64,000 nt of DNA from Clostridium novyi NT (GCF_000014125.1 NC_008593.1:1798001-1862000), one strand, 5' to 3'; positions 13,213 to 22,724 are shown, numbered from the stretch's first letter. Numbers and translations are program-made. Notes: generated by a model from the letters alone, not told the origin.

Positions 13213-13242
13213 AAAACCCAGGAAATATTATCCTGAGTTTTG
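13213..13242 (-). terminator. uppP terminator
   Basis: On the minus strand AAAACTCAGGA and TCCTGGGTTTT form a stem with one G-U pair, followed by TTATTTTT. It lies 41 bp after the uppP stop codon. Confidence 0.85.
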
Positions 13243-13282
13243 AAATCAATAATTTTATTTTTTATATTACGAAACATTTAAA

Positions 13283-14143
13283 TTACATAGAAATCACATT
13301 AAATAAAGATAAAATTATAAGGACTATACCTAAAAGTATTCTATACATAGCAAATACTCTCATAGGCTTTTTCTTTAAGAAAGTAATAAATTTATCCACA
13401 ACTATTAAAGCTACTATAAAAGAAACTATAAATCCAACAGTAAGTCCAACTATATGCATTGATCCTAAAGCAAATACATTAATGTCTTTTAATGATTTAT
13501 ATGTAACTCCAGCCATTACAGGTAATGCTAAGAAAAATGAAAATTCAGCAGCTGCAACTGTTGATAATCCTACTATCCAAGCACCTATTATAGTTGAAGC
13601 TGATCTTGACATTCCTGGCCACAATGCTAAACATTGAAAACATCCTATTATAAAAGCTTGTTTAATAGTTACATTATCTATATCTTTAGTTGTAAACTTA
13701 CCTCTATATCTTTTTTCAGCAAATATCATCCAAATAGCACCAACTATTAATGCTGCTGTTACAGAACCTGGATTAAATAACTTTTCATTTATCTTGCTAT
13801 GAAATTTCAATCCAAGAACTCCTGCTGGAACTGCTGATACGGCTATATTAAGCCAAAACTTAAAACCTGATTTAGGTTTTGAAGGAGCAAAGTTTTCAAA
13901 ACTTCTCTTAATTTTATCCCAATATAATACTACTATAGCCAAAATAGCTCCTAATTGTATTATCATTGTAAATGCATCTATATATTGTTTGGTATATAAT
14001 GAAGCCGGCATTACCCCTTCTTTAAAATTAATAAGATCTTCCACAATTATCATATGCCCTGTTGAAGAAACTGGTAAAAATTCAGTAATACCTTCAACTA
14101 TACCTATGATTATAGCCTTAATTATAAACCATAAATTTTCCAA
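13283..14143 (-). CDS. uppP: undecaprenyl-diphosphatase
   Basis: The 286-aa polytopic membrane enzyme belongs to the BacA/UppP family. It has the catalytic motif EGITEFLPVSSTGH (about residues 16-29) and the PGMSRSAST motif (about 175-184), with several hydrophobic helices. It recycles undecaprenyl diphosphate to the monophosphate lipid carrier for cell-wall synthesis and can give bacitracin resistance. The start is a TTG with an AGAGGG ribosome binding site 8 bases upstream. It stands alone, with its own terminator. Confidence 0.95.
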   Translation of the reverse strand: MENLWFIIKAIIIGIVEGITEFLPVSSTGHMIIVEDLINFKEGVMPASLYTKQYIDAFTMIIQLGAILAIVVLYWDKIKRSFENFAPSKPKSGFKFWLNIAVSAVPAGVLGLKFHSKINEKLFNPGSVTAALIVGAIWMIFAEKRYRGKFTTKDIDNVTIKQAFIIGCFQCLALWPGMSRSASTIIGAWIVGLSTVAAAEFSFFLALPVMAGVTYKSLKDINVFALGSMHIVGLTVGFIVSFIVALIVVDKFITFLKKKPMRVFAMYRILLGIVLIILSLFNVISM

Positions 14144-14233
14144 ATCAATATCCCTCTTTCGATTACAAATTATTTGTTTTTACATTTTAAAATTATACTA
14201 TTTTAAAATTTGCTTTGTCCACTAGTTTTTATA

Positions 14234-15382
14234 TTATTTATTGTTATATTGAAATTCCACTTCTCTTATTACAGTTTTACCATCCTGCGATAATTTAATA
14301 TTTGTTATTCCTTCTTTTATTTTAACATTAAAATATTTATTCTTTTCTTCAAAAGGTGAATCATTAATACTTATGTAATACTTGTCTTCCATAGAACTAT
14401 TTTTAAATACTCCAACACAAAGTTCCATCTTCACATTTTCATCTTGTTTATCTTTTTTAGATTTTTTTCTTGTATTAACCTTTGAAAATATAATAGTTGG
14501 CTTTTCATTTGTATTATAACTTTGTTTTTCCTTGTTAGGATCTACATCAAATAAGTGCTTATCTTTTGTGTAAATGGAAGGATACTCTAATGGATTTTTT
14601 ATGGATACTTTATTATCACTGTCTTTTCCTAAATAAGTTATATAGCAATTACTCTTTTTCACATCATAAACCGTATTATCTATTTTTATAGTATAATTTG
14701 AAAAATACTTGCTCATTTTTTCCTCATATTTTTTAGGTTTTTCTGCCCCAACTATATTCAAATTATATATTCCTTTATCTATAACTTCTATAGCACTTAA
14801 TGGAGTTTCTTTTTCTTTAACGTATACTCCATTTATTAAATCTATCATTATCCATTTATTATACTTTTCATCCCATATTTCACACACAAATAAATCTGGG
14901 CTTTCCTTTTTTAATTTTTCATTTGCTAAAACAGTATATTTTCCTAGTCTACACATTATATTTTCTGAATTACAAAACTCATTAAATACTGTGCAAATTT
15001 CTAAATTTGAATACTTTTTAGATTTATTTTTACCACTTAATATATCAGCAGCACCCTTATTTTCAAGCTTATTTTTTTTATTTTTATCATATTTCATATT
15101 AGCTTTAGTCCACTTCATAATATTTAAAGCTTTATTTAATTTTTCTTTTTCCCCTCCTACAATTTCTTTTACTTTATACTTACTATTTAGTTCATTTAGT
15201 ATGGGCAATTCCGATGTACCATAATATAAATTTATATTTTTATCTGTATATAAGTTGTCCCACTTTACTATAGTTAAATTATTTTTTACAGACAATTTTT
15301 GTATTTTAAAATTTATGCCAATAGCAAATCCTATAATAACTAATACCATTAAACCTCTTATTAACTTTTTCCTTTTTTTCAT
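14234..15382 (-). CDS. membrane-anchored transglutaminase-like protein, probably degenerate
   Basis: The 382-aa protein has an N-terminal membrane anchor (about residues 8-25) and an extracellular part. Residues 130-200 resemble a transglutaminase-like core. The Cys lies in NLEICTVFNEFCNSENI and the Asp in KYNKWIMIDL, but the catalytic His position, usually HV.NEVW, reads FVCEIW. The core is therefore likely inactive or altered. The C-terminal region (about 210-380) is Lys-rich and of unknown fold. The start follows AAGGAGATAG. Function is unknown; a structural or binding role at the cell surface is possible. Confidence 0.65.
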   Translation of the reverse strand: MKKRKKLIRGLMVLVIIGFAIGINFKIQKLSVKNNLTIVKWDNLYTDKNINLYYGTSELPILNELNSKYKVKEIVGGEKEKLNKALNIMKWTKANMKYDKNKKNKLENKGAADILSGKNKSKKYSNLEICTVFNEFCNSENIMCRLGKYTVLANEKLKKESPDLFVCEIWDEKYNKWIMIDLINGVYVKEKETPLSAIEVIDKGIYNLNIVGAEKPKKYEEKMSKYFSNYTIKIDNTVYDVKKSNCYITYLGKDSDNKVSIKNPLEYPSIYTKDKHLFDVDPNKEKQSYNTNEKPTIIFSKVNTRKKSKKDKQDENVKMELCVGVFKNSSMEDKYYISINDSPFEEKNKYFNVKIKEGITNIKLSQDGKTVIREVEFQYNNK

Positions 15383-15415
15383 TTCTATCTCCTTAAATAA
15401 AATATTTTAAAAGAA

Positions 15416-15446
15416 AAACTACTATACTATAGAAGTATCGTAGTTT
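15416..15446 (-). terminator. terminator of the CDF exporter gene
   Basis: The minus-strand stem AAACTAC-g-ATACT / AGTAT-a-GTAGTTT is followed by TTCTTTT, 12 bp after the stop at 15458. Confidence 0.8.
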
Positions 15447-15457
15447 TCAATATAAAA

Positions 15458-16327
15458 TTAACATGGATTAACATGAACCATACAATGTTTAACTTTGTCC
15501 GTTGTTATTTCTACTTTGTTATGAACTTTTTCTGCAATTTCATGAGCTTCACTTACAGATAAATCTTTGTCTACACTGATTTCAACGTCAACATATAATC
15601 TAGTTGCGTGAACCCTTGTTTTAAGATCATCTACCTTTATTACTCCATCAACATTTAAAATACTTTTTAATATTTCATTTACTGTTTCATTATCTGCTGA
15701 ACAATCCATAAGTTGATTTGTAGCATCTATATATATGTCTATTGCAACTTTCATAATAACTAAACATATAACAATTGATGCTATAGGATCTAAAATTAGA
15801 TAACCAAGTCTTGCTCCTAGTATTCCAATTAAACTTCCAACAGATGATAACGCATCTGATCTATGATGCCATGCATCTGCCATTAAAGCAGAACTTTGTA
15901 TCTTTTTCGCTCCTTTAACTGTATACCAATACATCCATTCCTTTATTAATATTGACGCAATAGCTGCGTAAGCTGCTATTACACTAGGTGTTGCGTAGCT
16001 TCCTAGTATTATATTCTTTATAGCTTTGTATCCAATTCCAACAGCTGTGATTCCAAGTATTAGTGCTAATAATTTAGCTACAATAGGCTCAAACTTCTCA
16101 TGTCCATACGGATGTCTTTTATCTTCTGGCTTTTTAGCTAATTTTAAACCAATCATAACACATATTGTACTTAAAACATCTGAAGCTGAATGTACACCAT
16201 CTGATATCATAGCACTACTTTTTCCAATAAATCCAACTATAGTTTTTCCAATAGCTAGTAGTAAATTTAATAGAATAGTTATTTTTGAAATTTTATTCCC
16301 CACTTTGTAACGTTCTTCGCTGTTCAA
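15458..16327 (-). CDS. cation diffusion facilitator (CDF) metal exporter
   Basis: The protein (289 aa from the start chosen) has about six membrane helices and the CDF metal-site motifs SDGVHSASD (helix 2) and ADAWHHRSDALSS (helix 5), plus the cytoplasmic dimerisation domain at the C-terminus (about residues 205-289). It should export Zn2+, Fe2+ or Mn2+ in exchange for protons. A GTG three codons upstream (16336) overlaps the GAGGTG ribosome binding site. The TTG at 16327, 6 bases from it, is the better start. Metal-box-like repeats lie about 100-120 bp upstream, suggesting metal-dependent regulation. Confidence 0.9.
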   Translation of the reverse strand: MNSEERYKVGNKISKITILLNLLLAIGKTIVGFIGKSSAMISDGVHSASDVLSTICVMIGLKLAKKPEDKRHPYGHEKFEPIVAKLLALILGITAVGIGYKAIKNIILGSYATPSVIAAYAAIASILIKEWMYWYTVKGAKKIQSSALMADAWHHRSDALSSVGSLIGILGARLGYLILDPIASIVICLVIMKVAIDIYIDATNQLMDCSADNETVNEILKSILNVDGVIKVDDLKTRVHATRLYVDVEISVDKDLSVSEAHEIAEKVHNKVEITTDKVKHCMVHVNPC

Positions 16328-16427
16328 AATATGCACCTCATTTTTAATTGATAATAATACAATTTATATACTATCTAGTATATGCACTATCTTCAATAAA
16401 TTCAACAACTTTTTCTCTTAACTTTTA

Positions 16428-16450
16428 TTATCAATTGATAATGATAATTG
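16428..16450 (-). promoter_or_regulatory. candidate Fur/Zur-type metal regulator box
   Basis: TTATCA-AT-TGATAA followed directly by TGATAATTG gives overlapping hexamers resembling the GATAAT/ATTATC repeats bound by Fur-family regulators. It lies upstream of the CDF exporter. The regulator is not in the window, so the assignment is tentative. Confidence 0.45.
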
Positions 16451-16501
16451 TAAATAAAAGGTATTGAGTGTTACTTTTATTTTGATACATATTTTTCATT
16501 A

Positions 16502-17500
16502 TTATTTTACAGTTTCTCCTTTGAATAATTCGGTTTCAAAATATATTTGTTCATTTTTTACATTTCCTGCTATAACCTCAATCAATAATTCACAGGCTTT
16601 TTTGCCCATTTTATATATGGGTTGTGATATTGTTGTAAGTTCAGGTTCTATAAAGCTACATATTTTTATATTATCAAATCCTATGACACTTATTTCTTCT
16701 GGTACTTTTATTTTTTTTCTTTTTAAAACCTTCAATCCTCCCAGTGCCATTGCATCATTACTATAAAATATTGCATCTATTTTTTTATTACTTGATACGA
16801 TTTCTTCAGTAGCCCTCATGCCACCTTCTAATGTAAAATCCCCCTCAAAAATAAGTCCAGAGTAATCTACAGAATTCATTTTCATGGCTTCAATGTATCC
16901 ATCAATTCTTTGTCTTGATACACTTAATTTTTTTCCACCTGCCACAAATGCAATATTCTTTTTACCTTTACTTATAAGATAATCTACTCCTAGTTTTACT
17001 CCTAACTTATTTAAACAATAAACTCCTGGATAATCATTGTTTCCATCTATATATCTATCAACTAAAACAAAAGATACATTGTTTTTCTTTAATATTTCCA
17101 GATTATTAACATCTCCCTCTCCCGTTATAAATATAATTCCTTCTACTAATTTTCCTATTAAAAGCCTTATATATTTTTCTTCTTTTTTCCCATTACTATC
17201 TGTATTACAAACTATTACATTATAATTTAACTTATGTGCTGTATCTTCTATAGCTCTTGCCATCTCAGAAAAAAATGGATTTGTAATGTCAGGCAATATT
17301 ATTCCTATTGTCTGTGTTTTGTTAGTGGTTAAACTTCTCGCAATAGCATTTGGAATATAGTTCATTTCCTTTGCTATTTTGAATATTTTTCTTTTAGTTT
17401 CTTCGCTTATTTTTACATTTTTCTTGTTCAATACCATAGAAACTGTTGCTTTTGTAACCCCAGCTTTTTCTGCGATATCCTTCATAGTCACTTTTTTCAT
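16502..17500 (-). CDS. rbsR: LacI-family repressor of the ribose operon
   Basis: The 332-aa protein has an N-terminal LacI helix-turn-helix (MKDIAEKAGVTKATVSMVLN, about residues 5-24), the hinge helix NAIARSL and a periplasmic-binding-protein-like ligand domain (about 60-330). It is the last gene of the rbsKDACB-R unit and most likely represses the operon until ribose binds. A hairpin separates it from rbsB, which may lower its expression. The family is certain; the RbsR role is inferred from position and from the 28-bp palindrome at the rbs promoter. Confidence 0.9.
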   Translation of the reverse strand: MKKVTMKDIAEKAGVTKATVSMVLNKKNVKISEETKRKIFKIAKEMNYIPNAIARSLTTNKTQTIGIILPDITNPFFSEMARAIEDTAHKLNYNVIVCNTDSNGKKEEKYIRLLIGKLVEGIIFITGEGDVNNLEILKKNNVSFVLVDRYIDGNNDYPGVYCLNKLGVKLGVDYLISKGKKNIAFVAGGKKLSVSRQRIDGYIEAMKMNSVDYSGLIFEGDFTLEGGMRATEEIVSSNKKIDAIFYSNDAMALGGLKVLKRKKIKVPEEISVIGFDNIKICSFIEPELTTISQPIYKMGKKACELLIEVIAGNVKNEQIYFETELFKGETVK

Positions 17501-17558
17501 ATAGTTTCTTCCCCCATAAACTGTAATTAAATAATATTATATATGTTTTTTATGCAAA

Positions 17559-17589
17559 ATGAAAACGTCGAATTTATCGACGTTTTCAT
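17559..17589 (-). terminator. hairpin between rbsB and rbsR
   Basis: A 13-bp perfect inverted repeat (ATGAAAACGTCGA / TCGACGTTTTCAT, loop of 5) is followed on the minus strand by TTTGCAT. It lies 15 bp after the rbsB stop. It probably works as a partial terminator or an RNA-stabilising hairpin inside the operon. Confidence 0.6.
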
Positions 17590-17603
17590 AAATTTATACC
17601 TTA

Positions 17604-18518
17604 TTACTTAGTTACAAGAGTAAGCTTAACAGGAATTTGTCTTGGTATATTTTCACCATTTAAAATTTTCATAGCATTATCTACAGCTGCTTCTCCCATT
17701 AATACAGGTTGTTGAGCTACAGTTGCTACCATTTCTTTTTTATCAATAGCTGCTCTTGCATCCTCATCTCCGTCAAATCCAATAACCATAACATTTCTAT
17801 TTGCTGTCTTTAATGCTTTTGCTGCACCTAATGCCATTTCATCATTATGAGCAAATACCGCATCAAAATCTGATTGTGCTTGGATTATATTTTCCATTAC
17901 TGAAAGTCCCTGTGCTCTGTCAAAATTAGCAGCTTGACTAGATACAACTTTTACATTATTTTTTTTATCAATTATATTATGAAATCCAGCTCCTCTTTCT
18001 CTTGTAGCAGATGCTCCTGGGATTCCTTGTAGTTCAACCACTTTAATATCCTTTTTATCTTTTAATGTATCAATTATATATTTTCCAGCAAGTTCTCCAC
18101 CTTTAGTATTATCAGATGCTATATGAGATATAACTTTCCCACCATTTGCTTGTCTATCTACAGTTATTACAGGTATATTTGCTTTATTTGCTACTTGGAC
18201 AGAATTTATAACTGCATCACTATCTGTTGGATTTACTATTAATACAGAAACTCCACCTTGAATTAAATCTTCTATATTTGATCTTTCTTTTGCAGGGTCA
18301 TTTTGTGAATCTAACACTAAAACTTCACACCCAAGTTCTTTTGCCTTCTTCTCTGCCCCTTCTTTCATAGACACAAAGAAAGGATTATTTAGTGTGGATA
18401 AAACCATTCCTACTTTTTTCTTTTCTGATTTTGTATCTTTTGTGCTACATCCCACAAGTGCTACTACTAGTAATGCAGAGGTACAAATTGCTATAAATTT
18501 TTTCATTATATTTTTCAT
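17604..18518 (-). CDS. rbsB: ribose ABC transporter substrate-binding lipoprotein
   Basis: The 304-aa protein has a lipoprotein signal peptide with lipobox LVGC (Cys about residue 24) and a type I periplasmic-binding fold (KKVGMVLSTLNNPFFVSMKEGA, then DSQNDPAKERSNIEDLIQGGV). It captures ribose outside the membrane for RbsC/RbsA. The gene follows rbsC by 21 bp. Family membership and operon context agree strongly. Confidence 0.95.
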   Translation of the reverse strand: MKNIMKKFIAICTSALLVVALVGCSTKDTKSEKKKVGMVLSTLNNPFFVSMKEGAEKKAKELGCEVLVLDSQNDPAKERSNIEDLIQGGVSVLIVNPTDSDAVINSVQVANKANIPVITVDRQANGGKVISHIASDNTKGGELAGKYIIDTLKDKKDIKVVELQGIPGASATRERGAGFHNIIDKKNNVKVVSSQAANFDRAQGLSVMENIIQAQSDFDAVFAHNDEMALGAAKALKTANRNVMVIGFDGDEDARAAIDKKEMVATVAQQPVLMGEAAVDNAMKILNGENIPRQIPVKLTLVTK

Positions 18519-18539
18519 ATTTACCCTCTCTTACTTTTA

Positions 18540-19475
18540 TTATTTTTTGTTTACTTTTCTATCAACCATAACTGCTAATAAAATTACAAGTCCTTTTACT
18601 ATTAATTGATAATATGGTGATACATTTAATAAATTTAATCCATTGTTTAAAACTCCTATAATTAATGCACCTATTATTGTTCCTGCTATACTTCCTTCTC
18701 CGCCAGCAAGGCTTGTACCACCAAGAACTACAGCAGCAATCGCATCTAGTTCATATCCTGTTCCTGCTATTGCAGATGCAGATCCTATTCTACTTGTTAC
18801 TACAACTCCACTTATTGCAGCTGTTACACCAGATATTACATAAACTAACATCTTCATTTTAGTTGTATTTATTCCTGATAATCTAGCTGAATCTTCATTT
18901 CCACCTAAAGCATATATATATCTTCCACATCTTGTTTCATTCAATACATAAAATGCTACCAAGAAAACTGCTATAGTAATAACTACTGGTAGTGGTATTC
19001 CTATAATCTCTGTATTACCTATTTTTCCAAAAGCCTCTCCAAGCTTTGATACTGGTGTACCATTTGTATAAACTTGAGTAACTCCTCTAAATACAGTCAT
19101 TGTTGCAAGTGTTGCAATAAAAGCTTGAATTTTTCCTTTTGCAATAACTACTCCATTAACTAATCCCACAATTATTCCAACTATTATAGCCACTATAATG
19201 GCAACAAATATACTACAGTTTGCCTTAATTAAAGTTGCCGCTACAGCACCACTTATTGCAAGGGTTGATCCAACTGATAGATCTATTCCTCCTGTTAATA
19301 TTACAAAGGTCATTCCAATTGCAATAATTGCATTAACAGATACTTGAGTAAGTACATTTTTTATGTTTGGCACTGTTAAGAATCTTGGAGATAAGATAGC
19401 CATTACAACACATAGAACTAAAAATCCTAATAATGCCTTATATTTCATAACTATATCTTTAAAATTATTATTCAT
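18540..19475 (-). CDS. rbsC: ribose ABC transporter permease
   Basis: The 311-aa integral membrane permease is of the RbsC/AraH family, with about 8-10 helices. Conserved segments include FVILTGGIDLSVGS (about residues 57-70), the GRYIYALGGNEDSARLSGI coupling region (about 180-200) and VLGGTSLAGGEGSIAGT (about 245-265). It forms the membrane channel for ribose with RbsA. It lies between rbsA and rbsB in the same operon. Confidence 0.95.
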   Translation of the reverse strand: MNNNFKDIVMKYKALLGFLVLCVVMAILSPRFLTVPNIKNVLTQVSVNAIIAIGMTFVILTGGIDLSVGSTLAISGAVAATLIKANCSIFVAIIVAIIVGIIVGLVNGVVIAKGKIQAFIATLATMTVFRGVTQVYTNGTPVSKLGEAFGKIGNTEIIGIPLPVVITIAVFLVAFYVLNETRCGRYIYALGGNEDSARLSGINTTKMKMLVYVISGVTAAISGVVVTSRIGSASAIAGTGYELDAIAAVVLGGTSLAGGEGSIAGTIIGALIIGVLNNGLNLLNVSPYYQLIVKGLVILLAVMVDRKVNKK

Positions 19476-19500
19476 AAGTTTACTCCTTTTTAATTATTTT

Positions 19501-21006
19501 TTATTTGTGTCTACCTACAGCATATGCCATTATAGTTTCTTGATTTGCTTCTTCCCTTGATAATTCCCCACTTATCTTTCCTTCATGCATAACAAGTATT
19601 CTATCGCTTATTCCTAAAACTTCAGGCATATCTGATGAAATCATTATTATAGCTTTTCCATCACTTTTTAGTTCATTTAAGACTTCATATATTTCTTTTT
19701 TAGCTCCAACATCAATTCCTTTAGTTGGTTCGTCTATTATTAGCACTTTAGGAGATAACATAATCCATTTTGCAAGTATTGCCTTTTGCTGATTTCCCCC
19801 ACTTAATTTTTTTATAAGTTGTCCCTCACTTGGAGTTTTAACGGATAACTTTTTAATATATTCTTTTATATCTTCTTTTTCTTTTTTTCTGTCTATCTTT
19901 TTAAATGAATTTTCATATGCTGATAAATTTGAAAGACTCATATTTTCCCCTACAGTCATATCTAATATTAGTCCTTCACCTTTTCTATCTTCAGAAACAT
20001 AGCATATTCCATTTTTTATTCCCTCTTTAGGAGAATTTATGTTAACCTTTACACCCTCCATAAACATGTTTCCTGAATCTTTTTTATATTCTCCAAAGAT
20101 AGTTTTTGCAAGTTCGGTTCTTCCTGATCCCATAAGCCCTCCAATTCCAAGTATTTCTCCACTCTTTATATCAAAAGTCACATTATTTACTTTATTTTTA
20201 TATTGAAGATTTTCCACCTTTAATAGTGTTTTTCCGCTTTTAACCTTTTTATATGGAAATTGATCTTCTAATTTTCTACCAACCATCATGGCTATTAATC
20301 CATCTTGGTCTATTTCCGAAGTTTTTACATCACCCACGTACTGTCCATCTCTTAAAACAGTTACTCTATCACAAATAGCAAAAAGTTCTTCCATTCTATG
20401 TGAAATATATATAATTGCTATTCCTTTTTCTTTTAGTCTTTCTATAACTTCAAATAATTTTTTTGTTTCCACATCTGTAAGTGCTGTTGTAGGCTCATCC
20501 ATAATTATTATTCTAGAATTTTTAGTTAAAGCTTTTGCAATTTCGATCATTTGCCTATCCCCTACATTTACATCTTTAACTAATGTATTTGGATTAACCT
20601 TGCAACCTATTTGTTCTAAAAACAAAGCACTTCTTTCATTAATTATTGATTTATTTATTCTTCTTGTAAACTTACTAAACTTTTCATTTCCTAAAAATAT
20701 ATTTTCAGCTACAGTTAAGTTAGGTAACACACTTAACTCTTGGTGTATAATTGAAACTCCAAGTTTTTCTGCTTCCTTAATATTATGCGGAAAAACTTCT
20801 TCTCCTTCTATAAAAATCTTTCCTGTATCTTTTGTGTAAACCCCACTAAGTATTTTCATTAATGTGGACTTTCCAGCTCCATTTTCTCCAAGTAAAGCTA
20901 ATACCTCTCCACCATAAGCTTCAATATTTATATTTTGTAGCGCTTTTACTGTTCCAAATGATTTTGATATACCTTGCATTTTTAGCATAGGTTGTCTCTT
21001 ATCCAT
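19501..21006 (-). CDS. rbsA: ribose ABC transporter ATP-binding protein (two ABC domains)
   Basis: The 501-aa protein has two fused ATPase domains. The first has Walker [10 protein letters not shown] (about residues 38-46) and Walker [12 protein letters not shown]. The second has a degenerate P-loop [12 protein letters not shown] (about 290), the signature LSGGNQQKA and [16 protein letters not shown]. This asymmetry is typical of sugar importers such as RbsA and MglA. It powers ribose uptake. It starts 10 bp after rbsD. Confidence 0.95.
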   Translation of the reverse strand: MDKRQPMLKMQGISKSFGTVKALQNINIEAYGGEVLALLGENGAGKSTLMKILSGVYTKDTGKIFIEGEEVFPHNIKEAEKLGVSIIHQELSVLPNLTVAENIFLGNEKFSKFTRRINKSIINERSALFLEQIGCKVNPNTLVKDVNVGDRQMIEIAKALTKNSRIIIMDEPTTALTDVETKKLFEVIERLKEKGIAIIYISHRMEELFAICDRVTVLRDGQYVGDVKTSEIDQDGLIAMMVGRKLEDQFPYKKVKSGKTLLKVENLQYKNKVNNVTFDIKSGEILGIGGLMGSGRTELAKTIFGEYKKDSGNMFMEGVKVNINSPKEGIKNGICYVSEDRKGEGLILDMTVGENMSLSNLSAYENSFKKIDRKKEKEDIKEYIKKLSVKTPSEGQLIKKLSGGNQQKAILAKWIMLSPKVLIIDEPTKGIDVGAKKEIYEVLNELKSDGKAIIMISSDMPEVLGISDRILVMHEGKISGELSREEANQETIMAYAVGRHK

Positions 21007-21016
21007 TTTACCCCTC

Positions 21017-21412
21017 CTAAAATACTACTCCAGATTTTAATATAATATTGGCATAAGGAGTTTGTTCGCCAGTTCTTATTACTGCTTTACAATTGGATAA
21101 TTCTTTTTTCAATTCCTCGTGAGATATAAATGTTATTTTTACATCACCAATTTCTTTTTTTATGTTTTCAAAAGTTTCTGGACTAACTTCTTTTGTTTCA
21201 TGAGCAATTATAACTTCTTCCACTTGTTGTTCTAATAAAACAGCTTTAAGAGTTTGCATAAATGTTGGTACTCCCTTTATTAAAGCTAAATCTATTCTTT
21301 TTGTATCATCAGGAATTGGAAGTCCCGAATCTCCAATTGCTATCATATCAGTATGTCCCATTTTTGAAACAACTTCACATATGCTACTATTTAATAATGG
21401 CGTCTTTTTCAT
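21017..21412 (-). CDS. rbsD: D-ribose pyranase
   Basis: The 131-aa protein matches the RbsD/FucU family in length and motifs: the N-terminal [17 protein letters not shown] with the catalytic His (about residue 20) and the C-terminal [19 protein letters not shown]. It interconverts beta-pyranose and beta-furanose ribose, supplying the furanose form to ribokinase. It begins directly after the rbsK stop codon, so translation is probably coupled. Confidence 0.95.
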   Translation of the reverse strand: MKKTPLLNSSICEVVSKMGHTDMIAIGDSGLPIPDDTKRIDLALIKGVPTFMQTLKAVLLEQQVEEVIIAHETKEVSPETFENIKKEIGDVKITFISHEELKKELSNCKAVIRTGEQTPYANIILKSGVVF

Positions 21413-22345
21413 CTATAATTCCTCCCCATAAAGGTTTTGAACTTCTTTTAAATATGGTATTGATGGCTCTGCCCCTTCTCTTTGTACAGTTATTGAAGAT
21501 ACCATATTGCCAAATTTTATTGATTTTTTAATATTTTCAAAAGTTATATTTTTAACATCTAACTTACTTGCAAATCCACCTATAAAACTATCTCCAGCTG
21601 CTGTTGTATCTACTGCGTTAACTTTAAATGCTTGTACTAAGTCTGAATTTTCTTTTGTTATTACAGCAGCACCCTTTGAACCTAAAGTAATGATTACACA
21701 CTTAATTCCATCTTCTAGCAACACTTTAGATGCTTCTTTTGCACTATTTAAATCAGTAACTTCTACTCCTGTAAGTTCATAAGCTTCAGTTTCATTTGGT
21801 ATTATAATATCTGTATACTTTAGAAGCTCCTTATTAATTTCTTTTGCTGGTGCAGGATTTAAAATAGTTAATTTGTTATGTTTCTTTGCTAACTTAAACC
21901 CCTCTAAAATCGTTTTCATAGGAACTTCGAATTGAGAAATTACAATATCACTATTTTTTATAACTTCATTTGCTTTATTAATTTCATCTTCCTTAATAGT
22001 CATATTGGCTCCAGATGCAACAATAATTGAGTTATTCCCCTCATTATCAACTGTGATTAATGCCATTCCCGTTGAGATTTCTTTATCTTTAAATATATAA
22101 TCTGTATTTATATTGTTCTCTTTTAACTTATTAACTAATATTTGTCCATTTCCATCTACTCCAACTTTACCAATCATAGATACTTTTGAATTCATTCTGG
22201 CACATGCTATAGCTTGATTAGCTCCTTTTCCTCCAGATATGTTTTTTAAATCTTTTGCAAATATAGTTTCCCCAACTTTAACCATTCTATCTACTTTTAA
22301 TACTACGTCCATGTTTATACTACCTATTACACAAATGTTGTTCAT
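21413..22345 (-). CDS. rbsK: ribokinase
   Basis: The 310-aa PfkB-family sugar kinase has GGKGANQAIACARM (about residues 38-51) and the anion-hole motif DTTAAGDSFIGGF (about 250-262) with catalytic Asp. It phosphorylates ribose to ribose 5-phosphate. It is the first gene of the ribose operon. A promoter, an RbsR-type palindrome and a CcpA cre site lie within 100 bp upstream. Confidence 0.95.
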   Translation of the reverse strand: MNNICVIGSINMDVVLKVDRMVKVGETIFAKDLKNISGGKGANQAIACARMNSKVSMIGKVGVDGNGQILVNKLKENNINTDYIFKDKEISTGMALITVDNEGNNSIIVASGANMTIKEDEINKANEVIKNSDIVISQFEVPMKTILEGFKLAKKHNKLTILNPAPAKEINKELLKYTDIIIPNETEAYELTGVEVTDLNSAKEASKVLLEDGIKCVIITLGSKGAAVITKENSDLVQAFKVNAVDTTAAGDSFIGGFASKLDVKNITFENIKKSIKFGNMVSSITVQREGAEPSIPYLKEVQNLYGEEL

Positions 22346-22364
22346 ATTAACTCACCTCTCAACC

Positions 22365-22382
22365 AATGTTTTCGTTTACATT
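22365..22382 (-). promoter_or_regulatory. CcpA catabolite-response element (cre) in the rbs leader
   Basis: The minus strand reads AATGTAAACGAAAACATT, a full match to the cre consensus WTGNAARCGNWWWCAW. It lies 20 bp before the rbsK start and downstream of the promoter, so CcpA binding would block transcription (roadblock). Confidence 0.8.
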
Positions 22383-22386
22383 ATTT

Positions 22387-22414
22387 ATATTAATTTAACC
22401 GGTTAAATTAATAT
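22387..22414 (-). promoter_or_regulatory. RbsR operator palindrome
   Basis: A perfect 28-bp palindrome is centred on TTTAACCGGTTAAA, with the central CG typical of LacI-family operators. It covers the -10 edge and probable start site of the rbs promoter. Confidence 0.75.
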
Positions 22415-22439
22415 TAAGTCATTTATTTCAATATGTCAA
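22411..22439 (-). promoter_or_regulatory. rbs operon promoter
   Basis: TTGACA (22439-22434), a 17-bp spacer and TAATAT (22416-22411) on the minus strand. The -10 element overlaps the RbsR palindrome. Confidence 0.75.
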
Positions 22440-22448
22440 TATAAAAAA

Positions 22449-22482
22449 TAAAAGATTTCTATTTTTCATTAGAAATCTTTTA
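22449..22482 (-). terminator. terminator of the Spo0E-like gene
   Basis: AAAAGATTTCTA / TAGAAATCTTTT followed by ATTTTTTAT on the minus strand. The stem includes the last codons and stop of the Spo0E-like gene. Confidence 0.8.
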
Positions 22483-22663
22483 TTAAAAATCTTTTATTAT
22501 TTTGTTGTTTCATATATTGCAATAATAGCAAGTCCATTTTTTCACTTAATTTCACAACATCCATATCAACTAAACTGTTAATTTTTTCATCAACTAACTT
22601 GTTTAATTTGATTCTTAATTCCTCAATTTGCATTTTAATATAGCCTTCACACATATTATACAT
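22469..22663 (-). CDS. Spo0E-like sporulation regulatory phosphatase
   Basis: The 64-aa protein, starting MYNMCEGYIKMQIEELRIKL, has the helical hairpin and the motif LSEKMDLLLLQYM that corresponds to the SxxxD motif of Spo0E-family aspartyl phosphatases. These dephosphorylate Spo0A~P and delay sporulation. The frame stays open 30 codons further upstream, but the ATG at 22663 has an AAGGGG ribosome binding site at 7 bases. A TTGAAA-N17-TATAAA promoter overlaps the upstream codons, so the short form is the real one. Confidence 0.8.
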   Translation of the reverse strand: MYNMCEGYIKMQIEELRIKLNKLVDEKINSLVDMDVVKLSEKMDLLLLQYMKQQNNKRFLIKDF

Positions 22664-22724
22664 TTTTTTACCCCTTCTATCTAACCTAAAATAATCAGTA
22701 TCAAAATAAATACCAAGTATTCTA

